A DNA stretch of 64,000 nt, taken from assembly GCF_034555935.1 (NCBI RefSeq), contig NZ_JAYDCJ010000003.1:1488001-1552000 (forward strand), written 5' to 3'. This document shows, one piece after another, positions 54,422 through 64,000 of this stretch. The position numbers and the translations under genes are program-made. Positions within the stretch are counted from its first letter, which is position 1; each line of letters opens with the position of its first letter. The notes beneath the pieces are model-generated. The model was not told the origin of the DNA. It ran no database searches and saw nothing but the letters and a program-made list of their open reading frames with translations. This DNA comes from Marinobacter qingdaonensis. Its GTDB lineage: Bacteria; Pseudomonadota; Gammaproteobacteria; Pseudomonadales; Oleiphilaceae.

Positions 54422-54527
54422 TGGTTACTCCTTGCCACGGGATGAATGAAACCCATGGCGGGAGTATACCCAAGCTTTCGGGATTGCGCGTCACACCCGG
54501 CTAGCGGGCGCAGGCCCACGGATGCGT

Positions 54528-56417
54528 TCAGGCCATTCGACTGGGTGTGGACGGATTGCTGCGGGGGGCACCCCGTTTGCGGGCCGCCTGCCGGCGTGGG
54601 CGCTTTCTCGGCGTCGGGGGCGCGGGCTGGTTGCGCACGTATGCCCCGGGCGCTGGTTCAATCAGCGGCAACTTGCCTTCCCCGGGCATCCGCGCGGCCA
54701 CCTGACCGCCACCGTACTGTTCCGCCCAGGTGACCCAGTCCGGCCACCAGGACCCTTCGTGCGTCTGCGCCTCCCGCAGCCACTCTTCCGGATCGGCGTG
54801 ATCGCCGTCATTGAGCCGGTAGCCGTATTTCTTCTTCTCGGGCGGGTTGATGATACCGGCGATGTGCCCGGAGCCGCCGAGCACGAAGCGCACCGGTCCA
54901 CCCAGATATCGGGAACCGCGATAGCAGGAGGTCCAGGGGGCAATGTGGTCCTCGAGCGCGGACACGAAATAGGTCGGTATCCGAACCTTACCCAGGTCAA
55001 TGGGCGTGCCCGCCAGCTCGATGCCCCCCGGCTCCCGCAACCGGTTGTTCAGGTACATGTTGCGCAGGTAGTAGCAGTGCATCGCGGCCGGCATCCGGGT
55101 GGCGTCGCAGTTCCAGTGCAGCAGATCGAAGGGCGCCGGGTCCCGTCCGAGCAGGTAGTTGTTCACATAGAACGACCAGATCAGGCTGTTGGCCCGCAGC
55201 ATGTTGAAGCCAATGGCCATGGAGGCGCCGTCCAGGTAGCCCTGTTTGTTCATGGCCTTTTCCAGTTTGCGGATGGCGTCCTCGTCAATGAACACTTCCA
55301 GGTCGCCGACGTCGGAGAAATCCATCAGGCTGGTCAGGAAGGTGGCGCTCTGGACCCGATCGTCGCCGCGGGCGGCCAGCCAGGCCAGGGTACAGCCCAG
55401 CAGGGTGCCACCGATGCAGTAGCCGACCGCGTTCAGTTCCCGCTCGCCGGTGGCCTGTTCAATGGCGTCCATGGCGGCGATCGGCCCTTCCAGCATGTAA
55501 TCCTCGAACCGCTTGTGCGCCAGCTCCACGCCGGGGTTGACCCAGGACACCACGAACACCGTGTGGCCCTGTTCGACCCAGTAACGGATGAAGGACTTTT
55601 TCTCGCCCAGATCGAGGATGTAGTACTTGTTGATCCAGGGGGGAATCACCAGCAGCGGCCGGCGGTGCACGGTCTCGGTGGTGGGCCGGTACTGGATCAG
55701 CTGCATCAGGTCATTCTGGAACACCACGTCACCGGGGGTGTTGGCCAGGTTGTCGCCCACGGAGAAGGCGGCCGGGTCGGTCATCCGGAACGGCAGGGGG
55801 CCGGCGCCCTCGTCCAGGTCCCGCAGCAGGTTGGCCAGCCCGCGAACCAGATTGCGGCCGCGGCTGCGGACGGTCTCGCGCAGCACCTCCGGGTTGCTCA
55901 GTACAAAGTTGCTGGGCGCCATGGCGTCGGTCATCTGGCTGGTGAAGAAGCGCAGTTTGAGCCGGGTGTGGTCGTCCAGGCCGCGGACATCGTCCAGGGT
56001 GTCCATGATCCAGCGATTGGACAGCAGGTAGGCCTGCTTGATGACGTTGAAGGCCTTGGCCTCGGTCCAGGCCGGATCCCGGAAGCGGCCGTCGCCGGGT
56101 TCGGGCTCGACCACGGCCATGGGTTTGTTGCTGACCGTGCTGGACAGCAGCCCGGTCCAGAATTCGGCGGTGTCGCGAATGGCCCGGATTTGGGCGAAGA
56201 GCACAGTGTCCGGCTGGGTGGCGAGCCGTCCGGTCAGGGCTAAAAAGGGTTTGCCGATGCTCTTCGCACTGGCCGGGTTGGGCGGTGCGCCCCGCAGCGG
56301 CCGCAGGACGGCGCGCTTGAGCATGTGGGCGCCGTGCACGCCGGCACGCTTGAGGGACTCGCGGACGACATGGGGTTCGAACTCGGGTGTGGCAAGGTCG
56401 TTGGCTTTGGCTGCCAT
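54528..56417 (-). CDS. phaC: Class I poly(3-hydroxyalkanoate) synthase PhaC
   Basis: 629 aa. Lipase-like box GYCIGG with catalytic Cys334, and SWVNPGVELAHKRFEDYMLE and GGSGHIAGIINPPEKKKYGY near the catalytic His. A long C-terminal basic extension follows (about 600-629, rich in Arg/Pro). Polymerises 3-hydroxyacyl-CoA into PHA granules. Forms an operon with phaB: phaB starts 22 bp upstream on the same strand. Confidence 0.96.
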   Translation of the reverse strand: MAAKANDLATPEFEPHVVRESLKRAGVHGAHMLKRAVLRPLRGAPPNPASAKSIGKPFLALTGRLATQPDTVLFAQIRAIRDTAEFWTGLLSSTVSNKPMAVVEPEPGDGRFRDPAWTEAKAFNVIKQAYLLSNRWIMDTLDDVRGLDDHTRLKLRFFTSQMTDAMAPSNFVLSNPEVLRETVRSRGRNLVRGLANLLRDLDEGAGPLPFRMTDPAAFSVGDNLANTPGDVVFQNDLMQLIQYRPTTETVHRRPLLVIPPWINKYYILDLGEKKSFIRYWVEQGHTVFVVSWVNPGVELAHKRFEDYMLEGPIAAMDAIEQATGERELNAVGYCIGGTLLGCTLAWLAARGDDRVQSATFLTSLMDFSDVGDLEVFIDEDAIRKLEKAMNKQGYLDGASMAIGFNMLRANSLIWSFYVNNYLLGRDPAPFDLLHWNCDATRMPAAMHCYYLRNMYLNNRLREPGGIELAGTPIDLGKVRIPTYFVSALEDHIAPWTSCYRGSRYLGGPVRFVLGGSGHIAGIINPPEKKKYGYRLNDGDHADPEEWLREAQTHEGSWWPDWVTWAEQYGGGQVAARMPGEGKLPLIEPAPGAYVRNQPAPPTPRKRPRRQAARKRGAPRSNPSTPSRMA

Positions 56418-56438
56418 GGTGACTCTCCAGCTGGCGGG

Positions 56439-57182
56439 CTACATGTACACACCGCCGTTGACATTGATCTGCTGGCCGGTGATGTAGTCGCCCTCGGCGG
56501 CCAGGAACACCACCGCCCGGGCAATTTCCTCGGGTTTGCCGAAGCGGCCCATGGGTACCCGCGCAATGATGTGTTCGCGGATGTCTTCCGGCACTTGGGC
56601 GAGCATCTCGGTTTCGGTGAAGCCGGGCGCGATGGCGTTCACGGTGATGTTGTGCTTGGCCATTTCCAGGGCCAGGGTCTTGGTAAAGGCGATGATGCCG
56701 CCCTTGCTGGCCGCGTAGTTGGCCTGGCCGAAGTTGCCGGCCTGGCCAACGAACGAGGTGATGTTGATGATGCGGCCGTACTGCTGGTCCATCATGATTT
56801 TCAGCACCTCGGAGCAGGTCGCGTAGACACTGCCGAGGTTGGTGTTGAGGACATCGTTCCAGTCGTCGTCGGTGAGTTTCTTCATCGACTTGTCCCGGGT
56901 GATGCCGGCGTTGTTCACCAGGATGTCGATGCGTCCCCACTGGTCGTATACCTGGCGCACCAGGTTGCGGGCCGCCGGCATCTGGGCCAGGTCGGCCTGT
57001 ATGGCCAGCGCACGGACGCCGTGGGCCTCGATCTCCTTGATGACCTGGTCGGCTTCGGACTGGCGGGTGCGGAAGTTGATGGCGACGTCGGCGCCCCGTT
57101 GCGCCAACTGGAGTGCGATGTGCCGACCGATGCCACGAGACGCACCGGTAACAATGGCGACCTTTCCTTGTAGGTCCTGCAT
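56439..57182 (-). CDS. phaB: Acetoacetyl-CoA reductase PhaB
   Basis: 247 aa short-chain dehydrogenase. The NADP-binding motif is TGASRGIGRHIA, NAGITRDK follows, and the catalytic Ser-Tyr-Lys are in NITSFVGQAGNFGQANYAAS and KGG. It provides (R)-3-hydroxybutyryl-CoA for PhaC. Leads the operon with phaC; the start has AGGGAGG upstream. Confidence 0.95.
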   Translation of the reverse strand: MQDLQGKVAIVTGASRGIGRHIALQLAQRGADVAINFRTRQSEADQVIKEIEAHGVRALAIQADLAQMPAARNLVRQVYDQWGRIDILVNNAGITRDKSMKKLTDDDWNDVLNTNLGSVYATCSEVLKIMMDQQYGRIINITSFVGQAGNFGQANYAASKGGIIAFTKTLALEMAKHNITVNAIAPGFTETEMLAQVPEDIREHIIARVPMGRFGKPEEIARAVVFLAAEGDYITGQQINVNGGVYM

Positions 57183-57300
57183 GAGACCCTCCCTGGGTTG
57201 CCCCTGCTTGTTGTTCTGATCGGTTTTTGAACGGTCAGGCGGTCTTAATTCAAGCTAGCAGAGGCTCAGGGTGGCCACAAGAAATCGGCCTGGCCGGGGC

Positions 57301-58518
<1,218 letters not shown>

Positions 58519-58705
58519 GGCAATGTCCTGGCTGAGTAACGGGTTGCGGTCTCGTCGAGCAAATCCCTTGTCTCATACACCACGTGACGGTCCGGCTCGG
58601 GAGCAGCCGGGAATGGTCAGATTACCACACTTCGCTCTGGGCGCAGGGCAGGGTGTAAATGCCCGCTATACTTAATGAGGAGCAACTCAGTCAGGTGGCA
58701 CTGTC

Positions 58706-59251
58706 ATGCGCGAAACCGATGCCCACGACTACTGGCAGGAACAGGGTTCCGACTACTTTCGGGAACTCTCAACCTTTGGCGCGATACCGGATGAGGCGGT
58801 GTTGCGCATGTTCGAGAAGGGGCGCGTGATCAGCCTGGAGGCCGGCGAGCGCCTGTACGAGGTGGGCGAGCGCAGCGAGGCCTTCTACATTGTGCTCAGC
58901 GGCAAGATGAACTCCTGGATGCCCAGAAAAGACGGTGGCTGGACCCTGGCCCGCTGCCACGAGCCGGGCGATGACATGGGCTTCGTACCCATGATTTCGC
59001 TGTCCGATCGTCCGGCTACGGCGAGGGCCGAAGAAGACTCGATTCTGCTTGAAATCAGCAGTGTTCATTTTCTGGATCTGAATCAGAGCGAGCCAGAGGT
59101 GTTCGGCCTGATGCTGCTCAACCTGGTGCGGGGTATGGCGCGCACCATCATCACCATGGCGTCCATGCTGGCGGAGCAGGATACCCAGTTGCACAAGGTG
59201 TACCCCAAGGCGCCCAAACCCGGGCTGAAACAGGCACCGCACTCGGTCTAA
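58706..59251 (+). CDS. Single-domain cyclic-nucleotide-binding protein
   Basis: 181 aa. Cyclic nucleotide-binding beta-roll (about 20-130: MFEKGRVISLEAGERLYEVG, FYIVLSGKMNSW, then GDDMGFVPMISLSDRPATARA, where the phosphate-binding cassette would be). No helix-turn-helix follows, so it is not a CRP-type activator by itself. It ends in a short helix and a basic tail. Divergent from phaZ, so it may modulate PHA use. Cyclic-nucleotide affinity is unproven: the usual Arg in the binding cassette (R-x-A) is present as RPATA. Confidence 0.8.
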   Translation: MRETDAHDYWQEQGSDYFRELSTFGAIPDEAVLRMFEKGRVISLEAGERLYEVGERSEAFYIVLSGKMNSWMPRKDGGWTLARCHEPGDDMGFVPMISLSDRPATARAEEDSILLEISSVHFLDLNQSEPEVFGLMLLNLVRGMARTIITMASMLAEQDTQLHKVYPKAPKPGLKQAPHSV

Positions 59252-59295
59252 GCTCTGCCAGACTGGCCCGAGCGCGGTGCCGGTTGGCTGCTACC

Positions 59296-60999
59296 TCAGT
59301 TGCACTGGCCGGCTTCGTAGAAACCCTCGCTGGTTTCCTTCACCCAGGTATACACCCCGGATACCGAGCCCAGGAAATCGTCACCCCCGGTCGAGTAATA
59401 GCCGCCCGCGTAGTAGGCCCGGCCGGCGTTGTCGTGATTGAGGTTGGTGTCGTTCCAGTCCTGGCAGGCCGGCGTTTCGCCGCCGCCCCCGCCGCCGGTG
59501 CCGGAGCAGGCGGCCGGTTCGGTGGCGTACCAGAGTCCGGGGTCGCCCTCGTACAGGGTGACGCTGTTCCAGGTGTCGTAGGAGGCGCCAATGTCGACGT
59601 CATCGCCGGTGGCGTAGGTGCGGTAGTTGTAGGCACCGCCGGCGTAGGCCCGGCCCGCCGAGATGTGGGCGTTGGGGGACGCGGTGGCCTGTTCGCAGGT
59701 TTCCGTGGGGGCATTGGGGTCGTAAACCACCACGTCCCGGTCCCGGATGCTGGTGTTAGTGTCGCTGTCGGTGGCCGAGTAGGTGCAGGTGTAGGTGCCG
59801 ACGGTGGCGGTGTCGACGCTGCTGCAGTCTGGCGTTACCGTGACCGAGCCGTCTTCGGCATCCTCGGCGGTGGCGCCCGGGTCGGTGAAGGTGGTGTTGA
59901 CGGCCACCTCCATCGGGTTGTCACCGATCAGGGTGATGACCGGGAACCCCTCGGGCTGGGCGCCATCGCGGCTGTGGCGATTAAAGAAATCCCAGATGAT
60001 GTCCGGGTAGCTGGGCCCAACCCGGACCGACCACTTGCCATTGTTGCCCTCGGCGCCGCCCACCCAGTAATGGCCGTGGTTGGTGTCCTGGGTGTTGGGC
60101 GTGGTCAGCGGGCCATCCAGGTAGATGGTTTCCACCAGGGATCGGGTACCCAGGGTGGCGTCTTCGGTGTAGCGCTTGTGCTGGCAGCCGTGGTTGTTCT
60201 GGTAGTAGGGCGCGCAGGCGGCCGAGGAGGCCTCGGCCTCAGCCGGGGTGTCGAAGGCCGGGGTCCCGAACACCTTCAAGTGGGCATCCCGGATGTTGTC
60301 GGCGGCTTGTTTCAGCACGGTGCAGTCGTTTTCATTATGCAGCACCATCATCGGGATGGGGTAGCTGTCGTCCAGCTCGCCCTGCATGTCGGACACCACC
60401 TGGGACACGCTGTGGAAACTGGCGCTGCCGGGACACTGGCCGGACAGTGACACCGACGAGGCGTCTTCGCCGTAGGGCAGGCCCGCGGCCGTTGCCGCGG
60501 CGGCCCAGTATTCGTTGTGGGTGGTGGCGGCCACAACGGTCATGGCGCCGCCGGAGGACAGGCCGGTAATAAAACGCCGATTGGGGTCGATGCTGTAGTT
60601 GGCTTCTACCGCCAGAGCGATCTGGTGCAGGTCCTCGGCCTCGCCCGCGCCCTCGTGCCGGTGGTGATCGAACCAGAAGCCCCAGCAGTTCTCGTTTCGC
60701 ATGCCGTCGTAGCTGGTGATGAATGGCGCCACCAGGATGAATCCGTAGGTGTCCGCGGCGGCGGTCAGTCCCCAGTCGTTCAGGACGTCGTCGTTGGTCT
60801 GTTTGCAGCCGTGAAGCGCCATCACCATGGGCGCGGGGCTGGTCACATTGTCCGGTACGTAGACCTTGTAATTGCGGGTGCGGGACTGGTTATAGGCCTG
60901 CTGGGGCAGGCTGTAGGAGTGGGTCTGGCCCGCCAGTGTTGGCATCGCAGGAAGAATCAGCGCGGCGACCAGGGCCGCCAGTACTATGGGATTTCTCAT
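59296..60999 (-). CDS. Secreted PHB-depolymerase-type esterase with repeated C-terminal modules
   Basis: 567 aa. Signal peptide ends LAGQ. Residues about 25-340 form an LpqC/PHB-depolymerase alpha/beta hydrolase: MALHGCKQTNDD (oxyanion hole), GLSSGG with Ser148, and NTQDTNHGHYWVGG near the His. Residues 352-427 are an Ig-like/DUF5011 domain. Two homologous Cys-bounded modules (435-498 and 512-566) each contain NxHxxAGRAY and end in Cys; a Gly-run linker separates them. They probably bind polymer. Extracellular PHB or polysaccharide ester breakdown is inferred. Confidence 0.87.
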   Translation of the reverse strand: MRNPIVLAALVAALILPAMPTLAGQTHSYSLPQQAYNQSRTRNYKVYVPDNVTSPAPMVMALHGCKQTNDDVLNDWGLTAAADTYGFILVAPFITSYDGMRNENCWGFWFDHHRHEGAGEAEDLHQIALAVEANYSIDPNRRFITGLSSGGAMTVVAATTHNEYWAAAATAAGLPYGEDASSVSLSGQCPGSASFHSVSQVVSDMQGELDDSYPIPMMVLHNENDCTVLKQAADNIRDAHLKVFGTPAFDTPAEAEASSAACAPYYQNNHGCQHKRYTEDATLGTRSLVETIYLDGPLTTPNTQDTNHGHYWVGGAEGNNGKWSVRVGPSYPDIIWDFFNRHSRDGAQPEGFPVITLIGDNPMEVAVNTTFTDPGATAEDAEDGSVTVTPDCSSVDTATVGTYTCTYSATDSDTNTSIRDRDVVVYDPNAPTETCEQATASPNAHISAGRAYAGGAYNYRTYATGDDVDIGASYDTWNSVTLYEGDPGLWYATEPAACSGTGGGGGGETPACQDWNDTNLNHDNAGRAYYAGGYYSTGGDDFLGSVSGVYTWVKETSEGFYEAGQCN

Positions 61000-61252
61000 T
61001 CCGTGCTCCTTTATTGGATTTATTGTCTGGCGCCGTGGACCAAGGAAATATCGTGCCAGTCTGCAAGTGGTTGATTTTCAGTCGTTGGCACCCAGAAATT
61101 CGGCAGGGGTGGCCGGAACTCCGGACAGCCTGTCCGGCGTCCCAGACATTAACGCTGGTTCGGCGCAGCGGGGGACACCGTGCTAGGCTGAACATCCGGG
61201 GCGCAGCCACCAATCGCTTCAGAATGGGCAATCAGAGGCAACGGGGAGCGTG

Positions 61253-62515
61253 ATGAAGTCCATCTCGAGCACCACATTTGCGCTGTTCGGCGCGGCGCTG
61301 GTGGCCATCAGCTATGGCCTGGCACGTTTCGCCTTCGGCCTGTTCGTGCCGCCGATTCGATCCGATCTGGCGTTGTCGCCGGATGTGATTGGTGTGATTG
61401 GCGCGCTGCCGTTGATCAGTTTCGTGATGGCGACCCTGGTCGCGCCTCTGGCCGCAGTCCGCATCGGGGCCCGGAATACGGCGGTGTTGTCCAGCGCTTT
61501 CGGCGCGTTGGGCCTGACCCTGATCAGCCAGGCCAGTGGGGCCTGGTCCTTGAGTGCGGGGGTGATTGCCTGCGGTATCTGTACCGGGCTGATGATGCCG
61601 GCCCTGACGGCAGCCATGCAGGTATTGGTCGATCGCTCGCTGCATGGCCGGGTCAGTTCGGTGATGAATGCGGGCACCAGCATTGGCGTTGCCGTGGCGG
61701 TACCCGCGGTGCTGTTCTTGGCGGGCGTCTGGCGCTATGCCTACCTGGCCTTTGCGGCGCTGGCGGTGCTTGGCCTGGTTGCCGCGTGGTTGGTGATTCC
61801 TTCGGTGTCCCGCGTGACGCCTTCCGATGCGGCGCCGCCGGCCCCCATCTCCAGCCTGCAGTGGTGGCGGCTGTTCCGGCTTTCGCTGTTTGCCTTTGCT
61901 ATGGGGTTTGTGTCGGCCGCCTACTGGATTTTTGCGCCGGACCTTGTGGTTAACCTGGGCGATATGCCCTCCAGTGCAACCGGCTGGTTGTGGCTTGCGG
62001 TCGGTGTTGCCGGTCTGGGCGGCGCGGTAGTGGCGGATCTGGCGGATCGCAATAACCCGCCCATCACCCAGGCCCTGATGCTGATGATGCTGTCGGCAAG
62101 CCTGGCGCTGCTGGCGGCCAGTCCGGATCGGTTGATCCTGTCGGCCTTCTCGGCCATGGTCTTTGGTCTGGCGTACATGAGCCTGACCGGGCTCTATCTG
62201 ATGACTGGTATACGGCTGTTACCGGGGCGGTTGTCCATGGGGCCGGTCCTGCCGTTTCTGGCGGTGTCGCTGGGCCAGGCGGTAGGCTCGCCGGTGGTCG
62301 GCATGTTGGTGAATAATGTCGGCTACAACGACGCTTTCGCCATTTTCTGCGTGATTGGCATCCTGGTCGCGCTGCTGTCACCCCTGTACCCGCGCTACAT
62401 CGACGTGGACTCCGATCAGGCGGCAGACGAAGGCACCGGTTTGCAGGCGGCTTACGATTATCAACTTCAGGACGAGGCAGGGGAGCCCTACACCTATGAC
62501 CAACCGCGCGACTGA
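61253..62515 (+). CDS. MFS transporter, YbfB/YjiJ-like
   Basis: 420 aa from ATG 61253; a GTG one codon earlier is too close to GGGAG to be preferred. About 12 hydrophobic segments, with FGLFVPPIRSDLALSPDVIG after the first helix and GRVSSVMNAGTSIGVAVAVP typical of the MFS. The YbfB/YjiJ branch has no established substrate. The C-terminus is acidic (SDQAADEGT). It overlaps the DUF4112 gene by 20 nt. Confidence 0.9.
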   Translation: MKSISSTTFALFGAALVAISYGLARFAFGLFVPPIRSDLALSPDVIGVIGALPLISFVMATLVAPLAAVRIGARNTAVLSSAFGALGLTLISQASGAWSLSAGVIACGICTGLMMPALTAAMQVLVDRSLHGRVSSVMNAGTSIGVAVAVPAVLFLAGVWRYAYLAFAALAVLGLVAAWLVIPSVSRVTPSDAAPPAPISSLQWWRLFRLSLFAFAMGFVSAAYWIFAPDLVVNLGDMPSSATGWLWLAVGVAGLGGAVVADLADRNNPPITQALMLMMLSASLALLAASPDRLILSAFSAMVFGLAYMSLTGLYLMTGIRLLPGRLSMGPVLPFLAVSLGQAVGSPVVGMLVNNVGYNDAFAIFCVIGILVALLSPLYPRYIDVDSDQAADEGTGLQAAYDYQLQDEAGEPYTYDQPRD

Positions 62516-62990
62516 CCCTGAGGCCAGCCTGTCTGCCAGCCAAAGTCTGGAGGCCAGGCAGCGAGCCATTCTCAAGCGCCTGGACAAGTTCAGCCGATTT
62601 ACCGACAGCAGCATCGGCATTCCCTTCACCCGCTTCCAGATTGGTGCCGAGGCCATCATCGGGTTGTTGCCCGTGGTGGGCGACGCGGCCGGTCTGGTGC
62701 TGTCCGGTTATGTGCTGCTGGAGGCGCAGCGGGCCGGGGCGAGCAGGGAGGTGAAGCTGAAGATGCTGCGCAACATGGGCATCGACTTTGTCGGTGGTCT
62801 GCTGCCGGTGTTTGGCGATGCCTTCGACGCCATCTACAAGGCCAACACCCGCAACACCCGATTGCTCAGGAACTACCTGGAAGAGCAACTGGCGGTGGAG
62901 CCACCGCCGCCACCCTTTCCCTGGGCGATGCTGATCTGGCTGTCGATCCTGTTTGCCATCGTGACCGGCGGCCTGTCGTTGGTTCTGTGA
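62496..62990 (+). CDS. DUF4112 membrane protein
   Basis: 164 aa from ATG 62496, inside the end of the MFS gene. DUF4112 motifs: LDKFSRFTDSSIGIPFTRFQ, IGAEAIIGLLPVVGDAAGLV, and GIDFVGGLLPVFGDAFDAIY, with a C-terminal membrane helix (WAMLIWLSILFAIVTGGLSL). Function unknown. Start chosen because the family begins just before the LDKF motif. Confidence 0.88.
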   Translation: MTNRATDPEASLSASQSLEARQRAILKRLDKFSRFTDSSIGIPFTRFQIGAEAIIGLLPVVGDAAGLVLSGYVLLEAQRAGASREVKLKMLRNMGIDFVGGLLPVFGDAFDAIYKANTRNTRLLRNYLEEQLAVEPPPPPFPWAMLIWLSILFAIVTGGLSLVL

Positions 62991-63019
62991 CCCACCAGCG
63001 CCGCCGGCCGTGCGGCGCT

Positions 63020-64000
63020 TTATGCCAGCCGTAGATCCGCCGTGGGTTCCACCGCCGTCCGTTGCACCAGCACCTGACCATCCCGCACCGAGGCCAGCAC
63101 CGGCCGTTGCCCCAGCAGCACCCCGTACGGGGTTTGCCCTTGCAGCACAGCGCAGCGTGCCGGCAGGCCGGGGGCGATGCCGTATTCCTCCAGGTTCAGT
63201 GCCGCGGCGCCGTTGTCGGTGATCAGTTCCAGGGCTGTGTTGATGCGGCTCATGCCGAGCATGTGGCAGGCGTGCAGGCCGACGTCGAGGGTGCGCAGCA
63301 GGTTGCCGTTGCCCATGGGGTACCAGGGGTCGCGGATGGAGTCTTGGCCGAAGGCGACCTTCAGGCCGGCGTCCAGCAGCTCCGGCACCCGGGTGATGCC
63401 GCGGCGCTTGGGGTAGCTGTCGAACCGGCCCTGCAGGTGCAGGCTCTCGGTGGGCATGGACAGGAACCGGAGGTTGGCTTTCTTCAACAGTCGAAACAGC
63501 CGGCTGCAGTAGGCGTCGTTGTAGGAACCCATGGCGCATGTGTGGCTGGCGGCCACCCGGGTGCCGTAGTCCAGGCGCAGGGCTTCTGCCGCCAGGACCT
63601 CCAGAAAGCGCGATTCCGGGTCATCGATTTCGTCGCAGTGAACGTCCACCAGTCGGTCGTGCTTGTGCGCCAGCTCCATCAGCCAGCGCACCGACTCGGC
63701 CCCGTAATCCCGGGTAAATTCGAAGTGGGGAATGCCGCCGACCACATCGGCACCGAGGCGGATGGCTTCCTCCATCAGCTCGCGGCCGTTAGGGAAGGAC
63801 CAGATGCCTTCCTGGGGAAACGCCACGATCTGCAGGTCGATAAACCCGGCGGTCTGGGCACGTACCTCCAGCATGGCCTTGAGTGCAGTCAGCTCCGGAT
63901 CGGTGACGTCCACGTGGGTACGAACGTATTGAATGCCGTGGGCGGCGAACAGCTTCAGGGTCTCGGTCGCCCGGTGCGTGACGTCTTCCCGGTTGAGCAT
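63020..64000 (-). CDS. codA: CodA-like cytosine/creatinine deaminase (5' end outside window)
   Basis: 326 codons visible; the homologous E. coli CodA has about 427 residues, so the visible Met at 64000 is probably internal and the gene continues past the right edge. Close CodA match: RTHVDVTDPELTALKAMLEV, VDVHCDEIDDPESRF, HLQGRFDSYPKRRGITRV, and FGQDSIRDPWYPMGNGN. The E. coli FGHDD motif is FGQDS here, as in the Pseudomonas-type branch that includes creatinine deaminases, so the substrate is uncertain. The metal-binding HxH would lie outside the window. Confidence 0.88.
   Translation of the reverse strand: MLNREDVTHRATETLKLFAAHGIQYVRTHVDVTDPELTALKAMLEVRAQTAGFIDLQIVAFPQEGIWSFPNGRELMEEAIRLGADVVGGIPHFEFTRDYGAESVRWLMELAHKHDRLVDVHCDEIDDPESRFLEVLAAEALRLDYGTRVAASHTCAMGSYNDAYCSRLFRLLKKANLRFLSMPTESLHLQGRFDSYPKRRGITRVPELLDAGLKVAFGQDSIRDPWYPMGNGNLLRTLDVGLHACHMLGMSRINTALELITDNGAAALNLEEYGIAPGLPARCAVLQGQTPYGVLLGQRPVLASVRDGQVLVQRTAVEPTADLRLA

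Noticed and set aside
54422..54527. Search for a TPP riboswitch before tenA
   Set aside because: The spacer is only about 100 bp and lacks the CTGAGA and ACCTGA-type elements.
54522..56243. 573-codon + strand open frame
   Set aside because: Antisense of phaC, with composition typical of reverse frames.
59284..60450. 388-codon + strand Gly/Val-rich open frame
   Set aside because: Antisense of the secreted esterase; the Gly/Val repeats come from its Thr/Pro/Ala codons.

Overview
This GC-rich window reads as chromosome of a free-living marine gammaproteobacterium, most like Marinobacter. That placement is inferred from gene content and protein style, not from a marker gene. No rRNA, tRNA, CRISPR array or intact insertion sequence was seen.

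Layout. 1-175 holds the start of a ComEA-like helix-hairpin-helix protein. 929-12342 is one long + strand nitrogen-scavenging block: the urea ABC transporter urtABCDE, then urease ureDABCEFG and a 61-aa membrane protein. Most junctions are ATGA-type overlaps. The two widest internal gaps (ureB-ureC and ureF-ureG) each hold a long palindrome of the same family. Half-sites resembling NtrC sites and a weak sigma-54-like element lie upstream of urtA. 12473-24179 is a patchwork of small genes (two cold-shock-domain proteins, an S41 peptidase, a DJ-1/PfpI protein, two lipoproteins, a BtuF-like protein, a DksA-like zinc protein, a GcvA-like LysR regulator, an FKBP isomerase, a phosphodiesterase) mixed with genome scars: a duplicated tail of the BtuF-like gene, a decayed REP-associated transposase element, a beheaded thioredoxin and an internally deleted FKBP copy.

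24356-26656 is a probable type VI secretion cargo island: a PAAR/LysM-like protein with a glycine-zipper C-terminus, an overlapping small membrane protein (candidate immunity protein) and the tail of a second immunity-like gene. 27281-29462 is L-lactate dehydrogenase with a divergent GntR regulator and two palindromic operators. 29538-38069 carries radD, a thioesterase, an XRE regulator and two divergent chemoreceptor loci that lack periplasmic sensor domains. 38107-48961 is mostly housekeeping and uncharacterised genes (secreted hydrolase, Nudix, GST, RNase Z, PAS-GGDEF, YqeY, VWA, DnaJ-type).

49080-51042 pairs a secreted octaheme cytochrome c with a membrane-anchored, NqrC-like protein carrying a flavinylation motif; the genes overlap and look like a stand-alone periplasmic electron-transfer unit. 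51065-54421 has MOSC, VOC, a deoxyribosyltransferase-like protein and TenA. 54528-60999 is a polyhydroxyalkanoate locus: phaC, phaB, intracellular phaZ, a single-domain cyclic-nucleotide-binding protein and a secreted PHB-depolymerase-type esterase with two repeated C-terminal modules. The window ends with an MFS transporter, a DUF4112 protein and a CodA-like deaminase cut by the right edge.

Most worth following up: the covarying palindromes in the urease operon, the octaheme/NqrC-like pair, the PAAR cargo module, and the duplication and transposase scars around 13-15 kb.
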